From Nemopilema nomurai (taxonomy: Eukaryota > Cnidaria > Scyphozoa > Rhizostomeae > Rhizostomatidae): a stretch of 64,000 bases of DNA. A model generated the notes under the pieces. The model did not search any database and was not told the origin of the DNA. It saw only the letters and a program-made list of their open reading frames with translations. The stretch lies in assembly GCA_003864495.1 (NCBI GenBank), contig ML133378.1, positions 788,009 to 852,008 on the forward strand. The letters run 5' to 3'. A program made the translations under genes and the position numbers. Position 1 is the stretch's first letter. Every line of letters starts with the position of its first letter. Positions 35,737 through 47,118 of this stretch are shown here, in pieces.

Positions 35737-36020
35737 CCCTAACCCTAACCCTAACCCTAACCCTAACCCTAACCCTAACCCTAACCCTAACCCTAACCCT
35801 AACCCTAACCCTAACCCTAACCCTAACCCTAACCCTAACCCAAACCCTAACCCTAACCCCATACCCTAACCCCATACCCTAACCCTAACCCCATACCCTA
35901 ACCCCATACCCTAACCCTAACCCCATACCCTAACCCTAACCCTAACCCAAAGCCCTAACCCTAACCCTTACCCGAACCCTTACCCGAACCCTAACCCTAA
36001 CCTAACCCTAACACTAACCC
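35737..36020. repeat. Degenerate telomeric block at the subtelomere edge
   Basis: About 16 clean CCCTAA repeats adjoin unit 2. Variants such as CCCATACCCTAA, CCCAAAGCCCTAA and CCCTTACCCGAA follow. Clean distal and degenerate proximal repeats are the usual polarity of a native telomere base. Confidence 0.95.
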
Positions 36021-39000
36021 TAGCCTCGTTTCCATGCTAGCCTCATTTTGGTCCTAGCCTCGTTTTCCTCCTAGCTTTGTTTCCATGCTAGCTTCGTTTT
36101 CGTCCTAGCCTCATTTTCGTCCGAGCCTCGTTTTCGTCCTAGCCTCGTTTTCGTCCTAGCTTTGTTTCCATGCAAGCCTCGTTTTGGTACTAAAAGCCCT
36201 AGCCTCGTTTTCCTTCTAGCCACGTTTCTATCCTAGCCTCGTTTTCGTCCTAACCTCGTTTTTGTCCTACTCTCGTTCAATGCTGGCCTCGTTTGGTGCT
36301 AAAAGCCCTAGCCTCGCGTTCGCCCTTGCCTCGTTTCCATGCTAGCCTCGTTTTCATCCTAGCGTCGTTTTCGTCCTAGCCTCGTTTTAGTCCTAGCCTC
36401 GTTTTTGTCCTACTCTCGTCCTATGCTGGCCTCGTTTTGGTGCTAAAAGCCCTAGAGTCGTTTTCCTTCTAGCCACGTTTCCATCCTAGCCTCGTTTTCG
36501 TCCTAGCCTCGTTTTTGTCCTACTCTTGTTCCATGCTGGCCTCGTTTTGGTGCTAAAAGCCCTAGCCTCGTGTTCGCCCTTGCCTCGTTTCCATGCTAGC
36601 CTCGTTTTCATCCTAGCGTCGTTTTCGTCCTAGCCTCTTTTCCGTGCAAGCCTCGTTTTTGTGGTAAAGCCCTAGTCTCGTTTTTCCTCCTACCCTCTTT
36701 TCAATGCATGCCTCGTTTTAGTGCCAAAAGACCTAGCGTCGTTTTCCTTCTACCTTTGTTTCCATACAAGCCTGGTTTTTGTGCTAAAGCCCTAGCCTCA
36801 TTTGCATCCTTGTCACGTTTCCATGCTAGCCTCGTTTTCGTCCTAGCCTCGTTTTCGTCCTACTTTCGTTTCCATGCTAGCCTCGTTTTATTGCTAAAAT
36901 TCATAGCCTTGTCTTCGTCCTAGCTTTGTTTCCATGCAAGCCTCGTTTTGGTGCCAGAAGCCCTAGCCTCGTTTTCCTTCTAGCCACGTTTTTATCCTAG
37001 CCTCGTTTTCGTCCTAACCTCGTTTTTGTCCTACTCTCGTTCCATGCTGGCCTCGTTTGGTGCTAAAAGCCCTAGCCTCGTGTTCGCCCTTGCCTCGTTT
37101 CCATGCTAGCCTCGTTTTCATCCTAGCGTCGTTTTCGTCCTAGCCTCGTTTTCGTCCTAGCCTCGTTTTTGTCCCACTCTCGTTCCATGCTGGCCTTGTT
37201 TTGGTGCTTAAAGCCCTATAGTCGTTTTCCTTCTAGCCACGTTTCCATCCTAGCCTCGTTTTCGTCCTAGCCTCGCTGTTGTCCTACTCTTGTTCCATGC
37301 TGGCCTCGTTTTGGTGCTAAAAGCCCTAGCCTGGTGTTCGCCCTTGCCTCGTTTCAATGCTAGCCTCGTTTTCATCCTAGCGTCGTTTTCGTCCTAGCCT
37401 CTTTTCCGTGCAAGCCTCGTTTTTGTGGTAAAGCCCTAGTCTCGTTTTTCCTCCTACCCTCTTTTCCATGCTTGCCTCGTTTTAGTGCCAAAAGACCTAG
37501 CGTCGTTTTCCTTCTAGCTTTGTTTCCATACAAGCCTGGTTTTGGTGCTAAAGCCCTAGCCTCATTTTCATCCAAGTCACGTTTCCATGCTAGCCTCGTT
37601 TTCGTCCTAGCCTCGTTTTCGTCCCACTTTCGTTTCCATGCTAGCCTCGTTTTATTGCTAAAATTCCTAGCCTTGTCTTCGTCCTAGCTTCGTTTCCATG
37701 CTAGAAATGTTTTGATGCCAGTAGCCCTAGCCTCCTTATCGCCCAAGACACGTTTTCCTTCTAGCTTCGTTTCCATGCTAGCCTCGATTCCTCCTAGCTT
37801 CTTTTTCGTCCCAGCTTCGTTTCCATGATAAACTCGTTTTGGTGCTAAAAGCCCTAGCCTCGTCTGCATCCTAGCCTCGTGTCCATGCTAGCCTCATTTT
37901 GGTGCTAAAAGCCCTAGCCTCGTCTTCATCCCAGTCCCGTTCCCATGCTAGCCTCATTTAAGTGCTAACCCTAACCCTAACCCTAGTCCTAACCCTAACC
38001 CTAACCCCATACCCTAACCCTAACCCTAACCCTAACCCTAACCCAAAGCCCTAACCCTAACCCTTACCTGAACCCTTACCCGAACCCTAACCCTAACCTA
38101 ACCCTAACACTAACCCTAGCCTCGTTTCCATGCTAGCCTCGTTTTGGTCCTAGCCTCGTTTTCCTCTTAGCTTTGTTTCCATGCTAGCTTCGTTTTCGTC
38201 CTAGCCTCATTTTCGTCCGAGCCTCGTTTTCGTCCTAGCCTCGTTTTCGTCCTAGCTTTGTTTCCATGCAAGCCTCGTTTTGGTGCGAAAAGCCCTAGCC
38301 TCGTTTTCCTTCTAGCCACGTTTCTATCCTAGCCTCGTTTTCGTCCTAACCTCGTTTTTGTCCTACTCTCGTTCCATGCTGGCCTTGTTTGGTGCTAAAA
38401 GCCCTAGCCTTGTGTTCGCCCTTGCCTCGTTTCCATGCTAGCCTCGTTTTCATCCTAGCGTCGTTTTCGTCCTAGCCTCGTTTTCGTCCTAGCCTCATTT
38501 TTGTCCTACTCTCGTCCTATGCTGGCCTCGTTTTGGTGCTAAAAGCCCTAGAGTCGTTTTCCTTCTAGCCACGTTTCCATCCTAGCCTCGTTTTCGTCCT
38601 AGCCTCGTTTTTGTCCTACTCTTGTTCCACGCTGGCCTCGTTTTGGTGCTAAAAGCCCTAGCCTGGTGTTCGCCCTTGCCTCGTTTCCATGCTAGCCTCG
38701 TTTTCATCCTAGCGTCGTTTTCGTCCTAGCCTCTTTTCCGTGCAAGCCTCGTTTTTGTGGTAAAGCCCTAGTCTCGTTTTTCCTCCTACCCTCTTTTTCA
38801 TGCTTGCCTCGTTTTAGTGCCAAAAGACCTAGCGTCGTTTTCCTTCTAGCTTTGTTTCCATACAAGCCTGGTTTTGGTGCTAAAGCCCTAGCCTCATTTT
38901 GATCGTAGTCACGTTTCCATGCTTGCCTCGTTTTCGTCCTAGCATCGTTTTCTTCCTACTTTCGTTTCCATGCTAGCCTCATTTTATTGCTAAAATTCCT

Positions 39001-42000
39001 AGCCTTGTCTTCGTCCTAGCTTCGTTTCCATGCTAGAGTTGTTTTGATGCCAGAAGCCCTAGCCTCCTTATCGCCCTAGACTCGTTTTCCTTCTAGCTTC
39101 GTTTCCATGCTAGCCTCAATTCCTCCTAGCCTCTTTTTCGTCCCAGCTTCGTTTCCATGCTAAACTCGTTTTGGTGCTAAAAGCCCTAGCCTCGTCTGCA
39201 TCCTAGCCTCGTTTCCATGCTAGCCTCATTTTGGTGCTAAAAGCCCTAGCCTCGTCTTTGTCCCAGCCTCGCTTCCTTGCTAGCCTCATTTAAGTGCTAA
39301 CCCTAACCCTAACCCGAACCCTAACCCTAACCTAACCCTAACACTAACCCTAGCCTCGTTTCCATGCTAGCCTCGTTTCGTTGCTAAAAGCCCTGGCCTC
39401 GTTTTCCTCCTAGCCTCTTTTCCATGCTAGCTTTGTTTTGGTGCTAAAAACCCTAGCCTCATTTTCGTACTAGCCTCGTTTTCGTCCTAGCCTCGTTTTC
39501 CTCCTAGCTTCGTTTCCATGCTAGCCTCGTTTTCGTCCTAGCCTCGTTTTCGTCCTTACCTCTTTTTCATGCTAGCCTCTTTTAGGTGCTAAAAGCCCTA
39601 GCCTCGTTTTCGTCCTAGACTGGTTTTCGTCCTTGCCTCTTTTCCGTGCTAGCCTTGTTTTGGTGCTAAAAACCCTAGCCTCGTTTTCGTCCTAGCCTTG
39701 TTTTTGTCATGGCCTTGTTTTCGTCCTTGCCTCGTTTTCGTCCTAACTTCATTTCCATGCAAGCCACGTTTTGGAGCTAAAAGCCCTAGACTCTTTTTCC
39801 TTCTAGCTTCGTTTTCATGCTAGCCTCGATTTCGTCCTAGCTTCTTTTTTGTCCCAGCTTCGTTTTCACGATTGCCTCGTTTTGTTTCCGTCCTAGCTTG
39901 GTTTTCGTCCTACTCTTGTTTTCATGCTAGCCTCGTTTTGTTTCTAAAAGCCCTAGCCTCGCTTTTGTCCTACTCTTTTTTCCATGCTAGCCTTGTTTTG
40001 GCGCTAAAAACCCTAGCCTCGTCTTCGTCTTAACCTCATTTCCATGCTAACCTCATTTGGGTGCTAAAAGCCCTAGCCTCGTTTTCCTCCTAGCCTTGTT
40101 TCCCTACAAGCCTCGTTTTGGTGCTAAAGCAGTAGCCTCGTTTTCCTCCAAGTCACGTTTTCATGCTGGCCTCGTTTTCGTCCTAGCCTCGTTTTCGTCC
40201 TAGTCTCGTTTCAATGCAGGAGTTGTTTTGATGCCAGAAGCCCTAGCCTCCTTATCACTCTAGACTCGTTTTCCTTCTAGCCTCGTTTCCATGCTAGCCT
40301 CGATTCCTCCTAGCCTTTTTTTCGTCCCAGCTTCGTTTCCATGCTAAACTCGTTTTGGTGCTAAAAGCCCTAGCCTCGTCTGCATCCTAGCCTCGTGTCC
40401 ATGCTAGCCTCGTTTTCGTCCTAGCCTCGTTTTCGTCCTACTTTCGTTTCCATGCTAGCCTCGTTTTATTGCTAAAATTCCTAGCCTTGTCTTCGTCCTA
40501 GCTTCGTTTCCATGCTAGAGTTGTTTTGATGCCAGAAGCCCTAGCCTCCTTATCGCCCTAGACTCGTTTTCCTTCTAGCTTCGTTTTCATGCTAGCCTTG
40601 ATTCCTCCTAGCCTTTTTTTCGTCCCAGCTTCGTTTCCATGCTAAACTCGTTTTGGTGCTAAAAGCCCTAGCCTCGTCTGCATCCTAGCCTCGTGTCCAT
40701 GCTAGCCTCATTTTGGTGCTAAAAGCCCTAGCCTCGTCTTCGTCCCAGTCCCGTTCCCATGCTAGCCTCATTTAAGTGCTAACCCTAACCCTAGTCCTAA
40801 CCCTAACCCTAACCCTAACCCTAACCCCATACCCTAACCCTAACCCTAACCCAAAGCCCTAACCCTAACCCTTACCCGAACCCTTACCCGAACCCTAACC
40901 CTAACCTAACCCTAACACTAACCCTAGCCTCGTTTCCATGCTAGCCACGTTTCCATCCTAGCCTCGTTTTCGTCCTAGCCTCGTTTTTGTCCTACTCTTG
41001 TTCCATGCTGGCCTCGTTTTGGTGCTAAAAGCCCTAGCCTGGTGTTCGCCCTTGCCTCGTTTCCATGCTAGCCTCGTTTTCATCCTAGCGTCGTTTTCGT
41101 CCTAGCCTCTTTTCCGTGCAAGCCTCGTTTTTGTGGTAAAGCCCTAGTCTCGTTTTTCCTCCTACCCTCTTTTCCATGCATGCCTCGTTTTAGTGCCAAA
41201 AGACCTAGCGTCGTTTTCCTTCTAGCTTTGTTTCCATACAAGCCTGGTTTTGGTGCTAAAGCCCTAGCCTCATTTTCATCCTAGTCACGTTTCCATGCTA
41301 GCCTCGTTTTCGTCCTAGCCTCGTTTTCGTCCTACTTTCGTTTCCATGCTAGCCTCGTTTTATTGCTAAAATTCCTAGCCTTGTCTTCGTCCTAGCTTCG
41401 TTTCCATGCTAGAGTTGTTTTGATGCCAGAAGCCCTAGCCTCCTTATCGCCCTAGACTCGTTTTCCTTCTAGCTTCGTTTCCATGCTAGCCTCGATTCCT
41501 CCTAGCCTCTTTTTCGTCCGAGCTTCGTTTCCATGCTAAACTCGTTTTGGTGCTAAAAGCCCTAGCCTCGTCTGCATCCTAGTCTCGTTTCCATGCTAGC
41601 CTCGTTTTGGTGCTTAAAGCCCTAGCCTCGTCTTTGTCACAGCCTCGCTTCCTTGCTAGCCTCATTTAAGTGCTAACCCTAACCCTAACCCGAACCCTAA
41701 CCCTAACCTAACCCTAACACTAACCCTAGCCTCGTTTCCATGCTAGCCTCGTTTCGGTGCTAAAAGCCCTGGCCTCGTTTTCCTCCTAGCCTCTTTTCCA
41801 TGCTAGCTTTGTTTTGGTGCTAAAAACCCTAGCCTCATTTTCGTACTAGCCTCGTTTTCGTCCTAGCCTCGTTTTCATCCTAGCTTCGTTTCCATGCTAG
41901 CCTCGTTTTCGTCCTAGCCTCGTTTTCGTCCTTACCTCTTTTTCATGCTAGCCTCTTTTAGGTGCTAAAAGCCCTAGCCTCGTTTTCGTCCTAGACTGGT

Positions 42001-45000
42001 TTTCGTCCTTGCCTCTTTTCCGTGCTAGCCTTGTTTTGGTGCTAAAAACCCTAGCCTCGTTTTCGTCCTAGCCTTGTTTTTGTCATGGCCTTGTTTTCGT
42101 CCTTGCCTCGTTTTCGTCCTAACTTCGTTTCCATGCAAGCCACGTTTTGGAGCTAAAAGCCCTAGACTCGTTTTCCTTCTAGCTTCGTTTTCATGCTAGC
42201 CTCGATTTCGTCCTAGCTTCTTTTTTGTCCCAGCTTCGTTTTCACGATTGCCTCGTTTTGTTTCCGTCCTAGCTTGGTTTTCGTCCTACTCTTGTTTTCA
42301 TGCTAGCCTCGTTTTGTTTCTAAAAGCCCTAGCCTCGCTTTTGTCCTACTCTTTTTTCCATGCTAGCCTCGTTTTGGCGCTAAAAACCCTAGCCTCGTCT
42401 TCGTCTTAACCTCATTTCCATGCTAACCTCATTTGGGTGCTAAGAGCCCTAGCCTCGTTTTCCTCCTAGCGTTGTTTCCCTACAAGCCTCGTTTTGGTGC
42501 TAAAGCCGTAGCCTCGTTTTCCTCCAAGTCACGTTTTCATGCTAGCCTCGTTTTCGTCCTAGCCTTGTCTTCGTCCTAGCTTCGTTTCCATGCTAGAGTT
42601 GTTTTGATGCCAGAAGCCCTAGCCTCCTTATCGCCCTAGACTCGTTTTCCTTCTAGCTTCGTTTCCATGCTAGCCTCGATTCCTCCTAGCCTCTTTTTCG
42701 TTTGAGCTTCGTTTCCATGCTAAACTCGTTTTGGTGCTAAAAGCCCTAGCCTCGTCTGCATCCTAGCCTCGTTTCCATGCTAGCCTCGTTTTGGTGCTTA
42801 AAGCCCTAGCCTCGTCTTCGTCCCAGTCCCGTTCCCATGCTAGCCTCATTTAAGTGCTAACCCTAACCCTAGTCCTAACCCTAACCCTAACCCCATACCC
42901 TAACCCTAACCCTAACCCAAAGCCCTAACCCTAACCCTTACCCGAACCCTTACCCGAACCCTAACCCTAATCTAACCCTAACACTAACCCTAGACTCGTT
43001 TCCATGCTAGCCTCGTTTTGGTCCTAGCCTCGTTTTCCTCCTAGCTTCGTTTCCATGCTAGCTTCGTTTTCGTCCTAGCCTCAATTTCGTCCAAGCCTCG
43101 TTTTCGTCCTAGCCTCGTTTTCGTCCTAGCTTTGTTTCCATGCAAGCCTCGTTTTGGTGCTAAAAGCCCTAGCCTCGTTTTCCTTCTAGCCACGTTTCTA
43201 TCCTAGCCTCGTTTTCGTCCTAGCCTCGCTGTTGTCCTACTCTTGTTCCATGCTGGCCTCGTTTTGGTGCTAAAACCCTAGCCTGGTGTTCGCCCTTGCC
43301 TCGTTTCCATGCTAGCCTCGTTTTTATCCTAGCGTCGTTTTCGTCCTAGCCTCCTTTCCGTGCAAGCCTCGTTTTTGTGGTAAAGCCCTAGTCTCGTTTT
43401 TCCTCCTACCCTCTTTTCCATGCTTGCCTCGTTTTAGTGCCAAAAGACCTAGCGTCCTTTTCCTTCTAGCTTTGTTTCCATACAAGCCTCGTTTTGGTGC
43501 TAAAGCCCTAGCCTCATTTTCATCCTAGTCACGTTTCCATGCTAGCCTCGTTTTCGTCCTAGCCTCGTTTTCGTCCTACTTTCGTTTCCATGCTAGCCTC
43601 GTTTTATTGCTAAAATTCCTAGCCTTGTCTTCGTCCTAGCTTCGTTTCCATGCTAGAGTTGTTTTGATGCCAGAAGCCCTAGCCGCCTTATCGCCCTAGA
43701 CTCGTTTTCCTTCTAGCTTCGTTTCCATGCTAGCCTCGATTCCTCCTAGGCTCTTTTTCGTCCCAGCTTCGTTTCCATGCTAAACTCGTTTTGGTGCTAA
43801 AAGCCCTAGCCTCGTCTGCTTCCTAGCCTCGTTTCCATGCTAGCCTCGTTTTGGTGCTAAAAGCCTTAGCCTCGTCTTCGTCCCAGCCCCGTTCCCATGC
43901 TAGCCTCATTTAAGTGCTAACCCTAACCCTAACCCTAGTCCTAACCCTAACCCTAACCCATACCCTAACCCTAACCCTAACCCTAGCCTCATTTTCATCC
44001 TAGTCACGTTTCCATGCTAGCCTCGTTTTCGTCCTAGCCTCGTTTTCGTCCTACTTTCGTTTCCATGCTAGCCTCGTTTTATTGCTAAAATTCCTAGCCT
44101 TGTCTTCGTCCTAGCTTCGTTTCCATGCTAGAGTTGTTTTGATGCCAGAAGCCCTAGCCGCCTTATCGCCCTAGACTCGTTTTCCTTCTAGCTTCGTTTC
44201 CATGCTAGCCTCGATTCCTCCTAGGCTCTTTTTCGTCCCAGCTTCGTTTCCATGCTAAACTCGTTTTGGTGCTAAAAGCCCTAGCCTCGTCTCCTTCCTA
44301 GCCTCGTTTCCATGCTAGCCTCGTTTTGGTGCTAAAAGCCTTAGCCTCGTCTTCGTCCCAGCCCCGTTCCCATGCTAGCCTCATTTAAGTGCTAACCCTA
44401 ACCCTAACCCTAGTCCTAACCCTAACCCTAACCCCATACCCTAACCCTAACCCTAACCCTAGCCTCATTTTCATCCTAGTCACGTTTCCATGCTAGCCTC
44501 GTTTTCGTCCTAGCCTCGTTTTCGTCCTACTTTCGTTTCCATGCTAGCCTCGTTTTATTGCTAAAATTCCTAGCCTTGTCTTCGTCCTAGCTTCGTTTCC
44601 ATGCTAGAGTTGTTTTGATGCCAGAAGCCCTAGCCGCCTTATCGCCCTAGACTCGTTTTCCTTCTAGCTTCGTTTCCATGCTAGCCTCGATTCCTCCCTC
44701 TTTTTCGTCCCAGCTTCGTTTCCATGCTAAACTCGTTTTGGTGCTAAAAGCCCTAGCCTCGTCTGCTTCCTAGCCTCGTTTCCATGCTAGCCTCGTTTTG
44801 GTGCTAAAAGCCTTAGCCTCGTCTTCGTCCCAGCCCCGTTCCCATGCTAGCCTCATTTAAGTGCTAACCCTAACCCTAACCCTAGTCCTAACCCTAACCC
44901 TAACCCCATACCCTAACCCTAACCCTAACCCTAGCCTCGTTTTCGTTTTAGCCTCGTTTTTGTCTTAGCCTCGTTTTTTTCTTAGCCTCGCTTCCATGCT

Positions 45001-46884
45001 ATCCATGTTGTATAATAGCCTCGTTTTAGTGCTAAAAATTCTAGCCTCGTTTTCATGCTAGCCTTCTTTTGATGCTTAAAATCCTAGCCTCGTTTTTATT
45101 TTATCTTCGTTTTTATTCTAATCTCCTTTCCATGCTGGCTTTGTTTCCATATTAGCCTCGTTTTCATGTTAGCCACATTTTGGTGTTACAAACCCCAGCC
45201 TCGTTTTGCCTTCGCCTGGTTTTCGTCCTGACCTCGTTTTTGTTCTAAACACCCTAGTCTCATTTTCGTTTTAGCCAAGTTTTCATCCTACCCTCGTTTC
45301 TATGCTAGCTTCGTTTTTTTGTTAAAAACCATAGCCTCCTTTTCTTTCTAGTCTCGTTTACATGCCAGCCTCGTTTTTACGCTAGCCTCCTTTCAATTCT
45401 AGTCACATGTTTGCGCTAAAAGCCCAAGCCTCGTTTTGCTTTTGCCTCGTTTTGCCTCAGCCTCGTTTCCATGCTAGCCTCGTTTCTACTCTAGCCTTGT
45501 TTTGGTGCTAAAAACACTATTCTCTTTTTCGTTTTAGTCTTATTTCTATTCTAACCTCGTTTCCAAGTAAGCCTCGTTTTGTTGTTCAAAACCCCAGCCG
45601 CCTTTTCTTTCTAGCCTCCTTTACATGCTAGTTTCTTTTTTATGCTAGCCTCCTTTCAATTCTAGTCTCAGTTTGGTGCTAAAAGCCCTACCCTTGTTTT
45701 CGTTTTAGACTGGTTTTAGTAGTAACCTCGTTTTGGTTCTAAACACCTTAGCCTCATTTTCGTTTTAGCCTCGTTTTCGTCCTTGCCTCGTTTCTATGCT
45801 AGCCTCGTTTTCGTTTTAGCCTCGCTTTTGTCTTAGCCTCGTTTTTGTCTTAGCCTCGCCTCCATGCTAGCCATGTTGTATAATAGCCTCGTTTTAGTGC
45901 TAAAAATTCTAGCCTCGTTTTCATTCTAACTTTTTTTATTCTAGTATCATTTCCATGCTAGCCTTCTTTTGATGCTTAAAATCCTAGCCTCGTTTTTATT
46001 TTAGCTTCGTTTTTATTCTAATCTCCGTTCCATGCTGGCTTCGTTTCCATATTAGCCTCGTTTCTATGTTAGCCACATTTTGGTGTTACAAACCACAGCC
46101 TCGTTTTGCCTTCGCCTGGTTTTCGTCCTAACCTCGTTTTTGTTCTAGACACCCTAGCCTCACTTTCGTTTTAGCCTCGTTTTCGTCCTACCCTCGTTTC
46201 TATGCTAGCTTCGTTTTGTTGTTAAAAACCATAGCCTCCTTTTCCTTCTAGTCTCCTTTACATGCCAGCCTTGTTTTTATGCTAGCCTCCTTTCAATTTT
46301 AGCCACCTTTTTGCGCTAAAAGCCCCAGCCTCGTTTTGCTTTTGCCTCGTTTTGCCTTAGCCTCGTTTCCATGCTAGCCTCGTTTCTACTATAGCCTTGT
46401 TTTGGTGCTAAAAACACTATTCTCTTTTTCGTTTTAGCAATATTTCTATTCTAACTTCGTTTCCAGGTAAGACTTGTTTTGGTGTTAAAAACTCTAGTCT
46501 CGTTTTGCCTTAGGATCGTTTCCATGCTGGCTTCTTTTCTTTGCTAGCCTCGTTTTGGTGCTAGCCTCCTTTCAATTCTAGCCACATTTTGCGCTAAAAG
46601 CCCCAGCCTCGTTTTGCATTTGCCTCATTTTGCCTTGGCCTTGTTTCCATGCTAGTCTCGTTTCTACTCTAGCCTTGTTTTGGTGCTAAAAACACTATTC
46701 TCTTTTTCGTTTTAGCCTCATATCTATTCTAACCTCGTTTCCAGGAAAGACTCGTTTTGGTGTTGAAAACTTTAGTCTCGTTTTGCCTTAGGATCGTTTC
46801 CATGCTGGCCTCTTTTCTATGCTAGCCTCGTTTTGGTGCTAAAGATTCTAGCCTCGTTTTCATTCTAACTTCTTTTTTATTCTA
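36021..46884. repeat. Subtelomeric 17-bp satellite with telomeric islands
   Basis: The basic motif is TAGCCTCGTTTTCGTCC with variants ending CCATGC or GGTGC, the last usually followed by TAAAAGCCC. Telomeric islands sit at about 37965-38118, 39298-39351, 40779-40926, 41673-41728, 42857-42991, 43918-43984, 44392-44460 and 44868-44935. They share the same variant order and the same entry (TTTAAGTGCTAACCC), so they mark higher-order units of about 0.5-2 kb. From about 44936 rightward the motif is more diverged and has no telomeric islands. Frames of 60-70 codons here come from the repeat period and are not genes. Confidence 0.95.
43984..44935. repeat. ~475-bp higher-order repeat, tandem
   Basis: The block starting TAGCCTCATTTTCATCC and ending in a telomeric island appears at about 43984 and 44460, almost identical, and a third related end precedes it at 43500-43984. 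This is the most recently duplicated part of the satellite. Confidence 0.85.
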
Positions 46885-47118
46885 GTTATTTCCCTGGCCC
46901 TTTTCCCAGTCCCTGGAACAGGTGAGATACGAGCATGCGCACAACAAGAACCAATTTCGAGCTGCTTCGGGACAAGGATCAAGCCCGTTTTACGTTTGTA
47001 TCGATATTTCGTTATATCTCTCTCCATCGTCGTTATTTCAGGAAAGTACATCTCTATTTGTTTATTATGAAATAATTCTAAATTCATAATTTCCCTTTTC
47101 AGACGAATTTTAGCCGTA

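Larger units (their letters stand above)
17979..35737. mobile_element. Telomere-flanked two-gene unit, copy 2 (complete, 17.8 kb)
   Basis: It runs from GGAAAAT at 17979 to ATTTTCC at 35731-35737, with telomeric repeats on both sides. The order is 185-bp array, nuclease-SET gene (+), 547-bp repeat, gypsy relic, short 384-bp array, YR gene (-). It is shorter than unit 1 between matching points because it has about six fewer 384-bp repeats. No reverse transcriptase is encoded, so a retrotransposon of the rotifer Terminon type is not supported. Confidence 0.62.

Noticed and set aside
1..35737. Reverse transcriptase in the telomeric unit (Terminon or Penelope type)
   Set aside because: I looked for RT motifs such as Y/FxDD in both strands of the unit and found none. 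Only the gypsy integrase relic is retroelement-derived.
36708..37869. 60-70-codon frames such as MPRFSAKRPSVVFLL
   Set aside because: Products of the 17-bp satellite (51 bp per three repeats). No independent coding signal.
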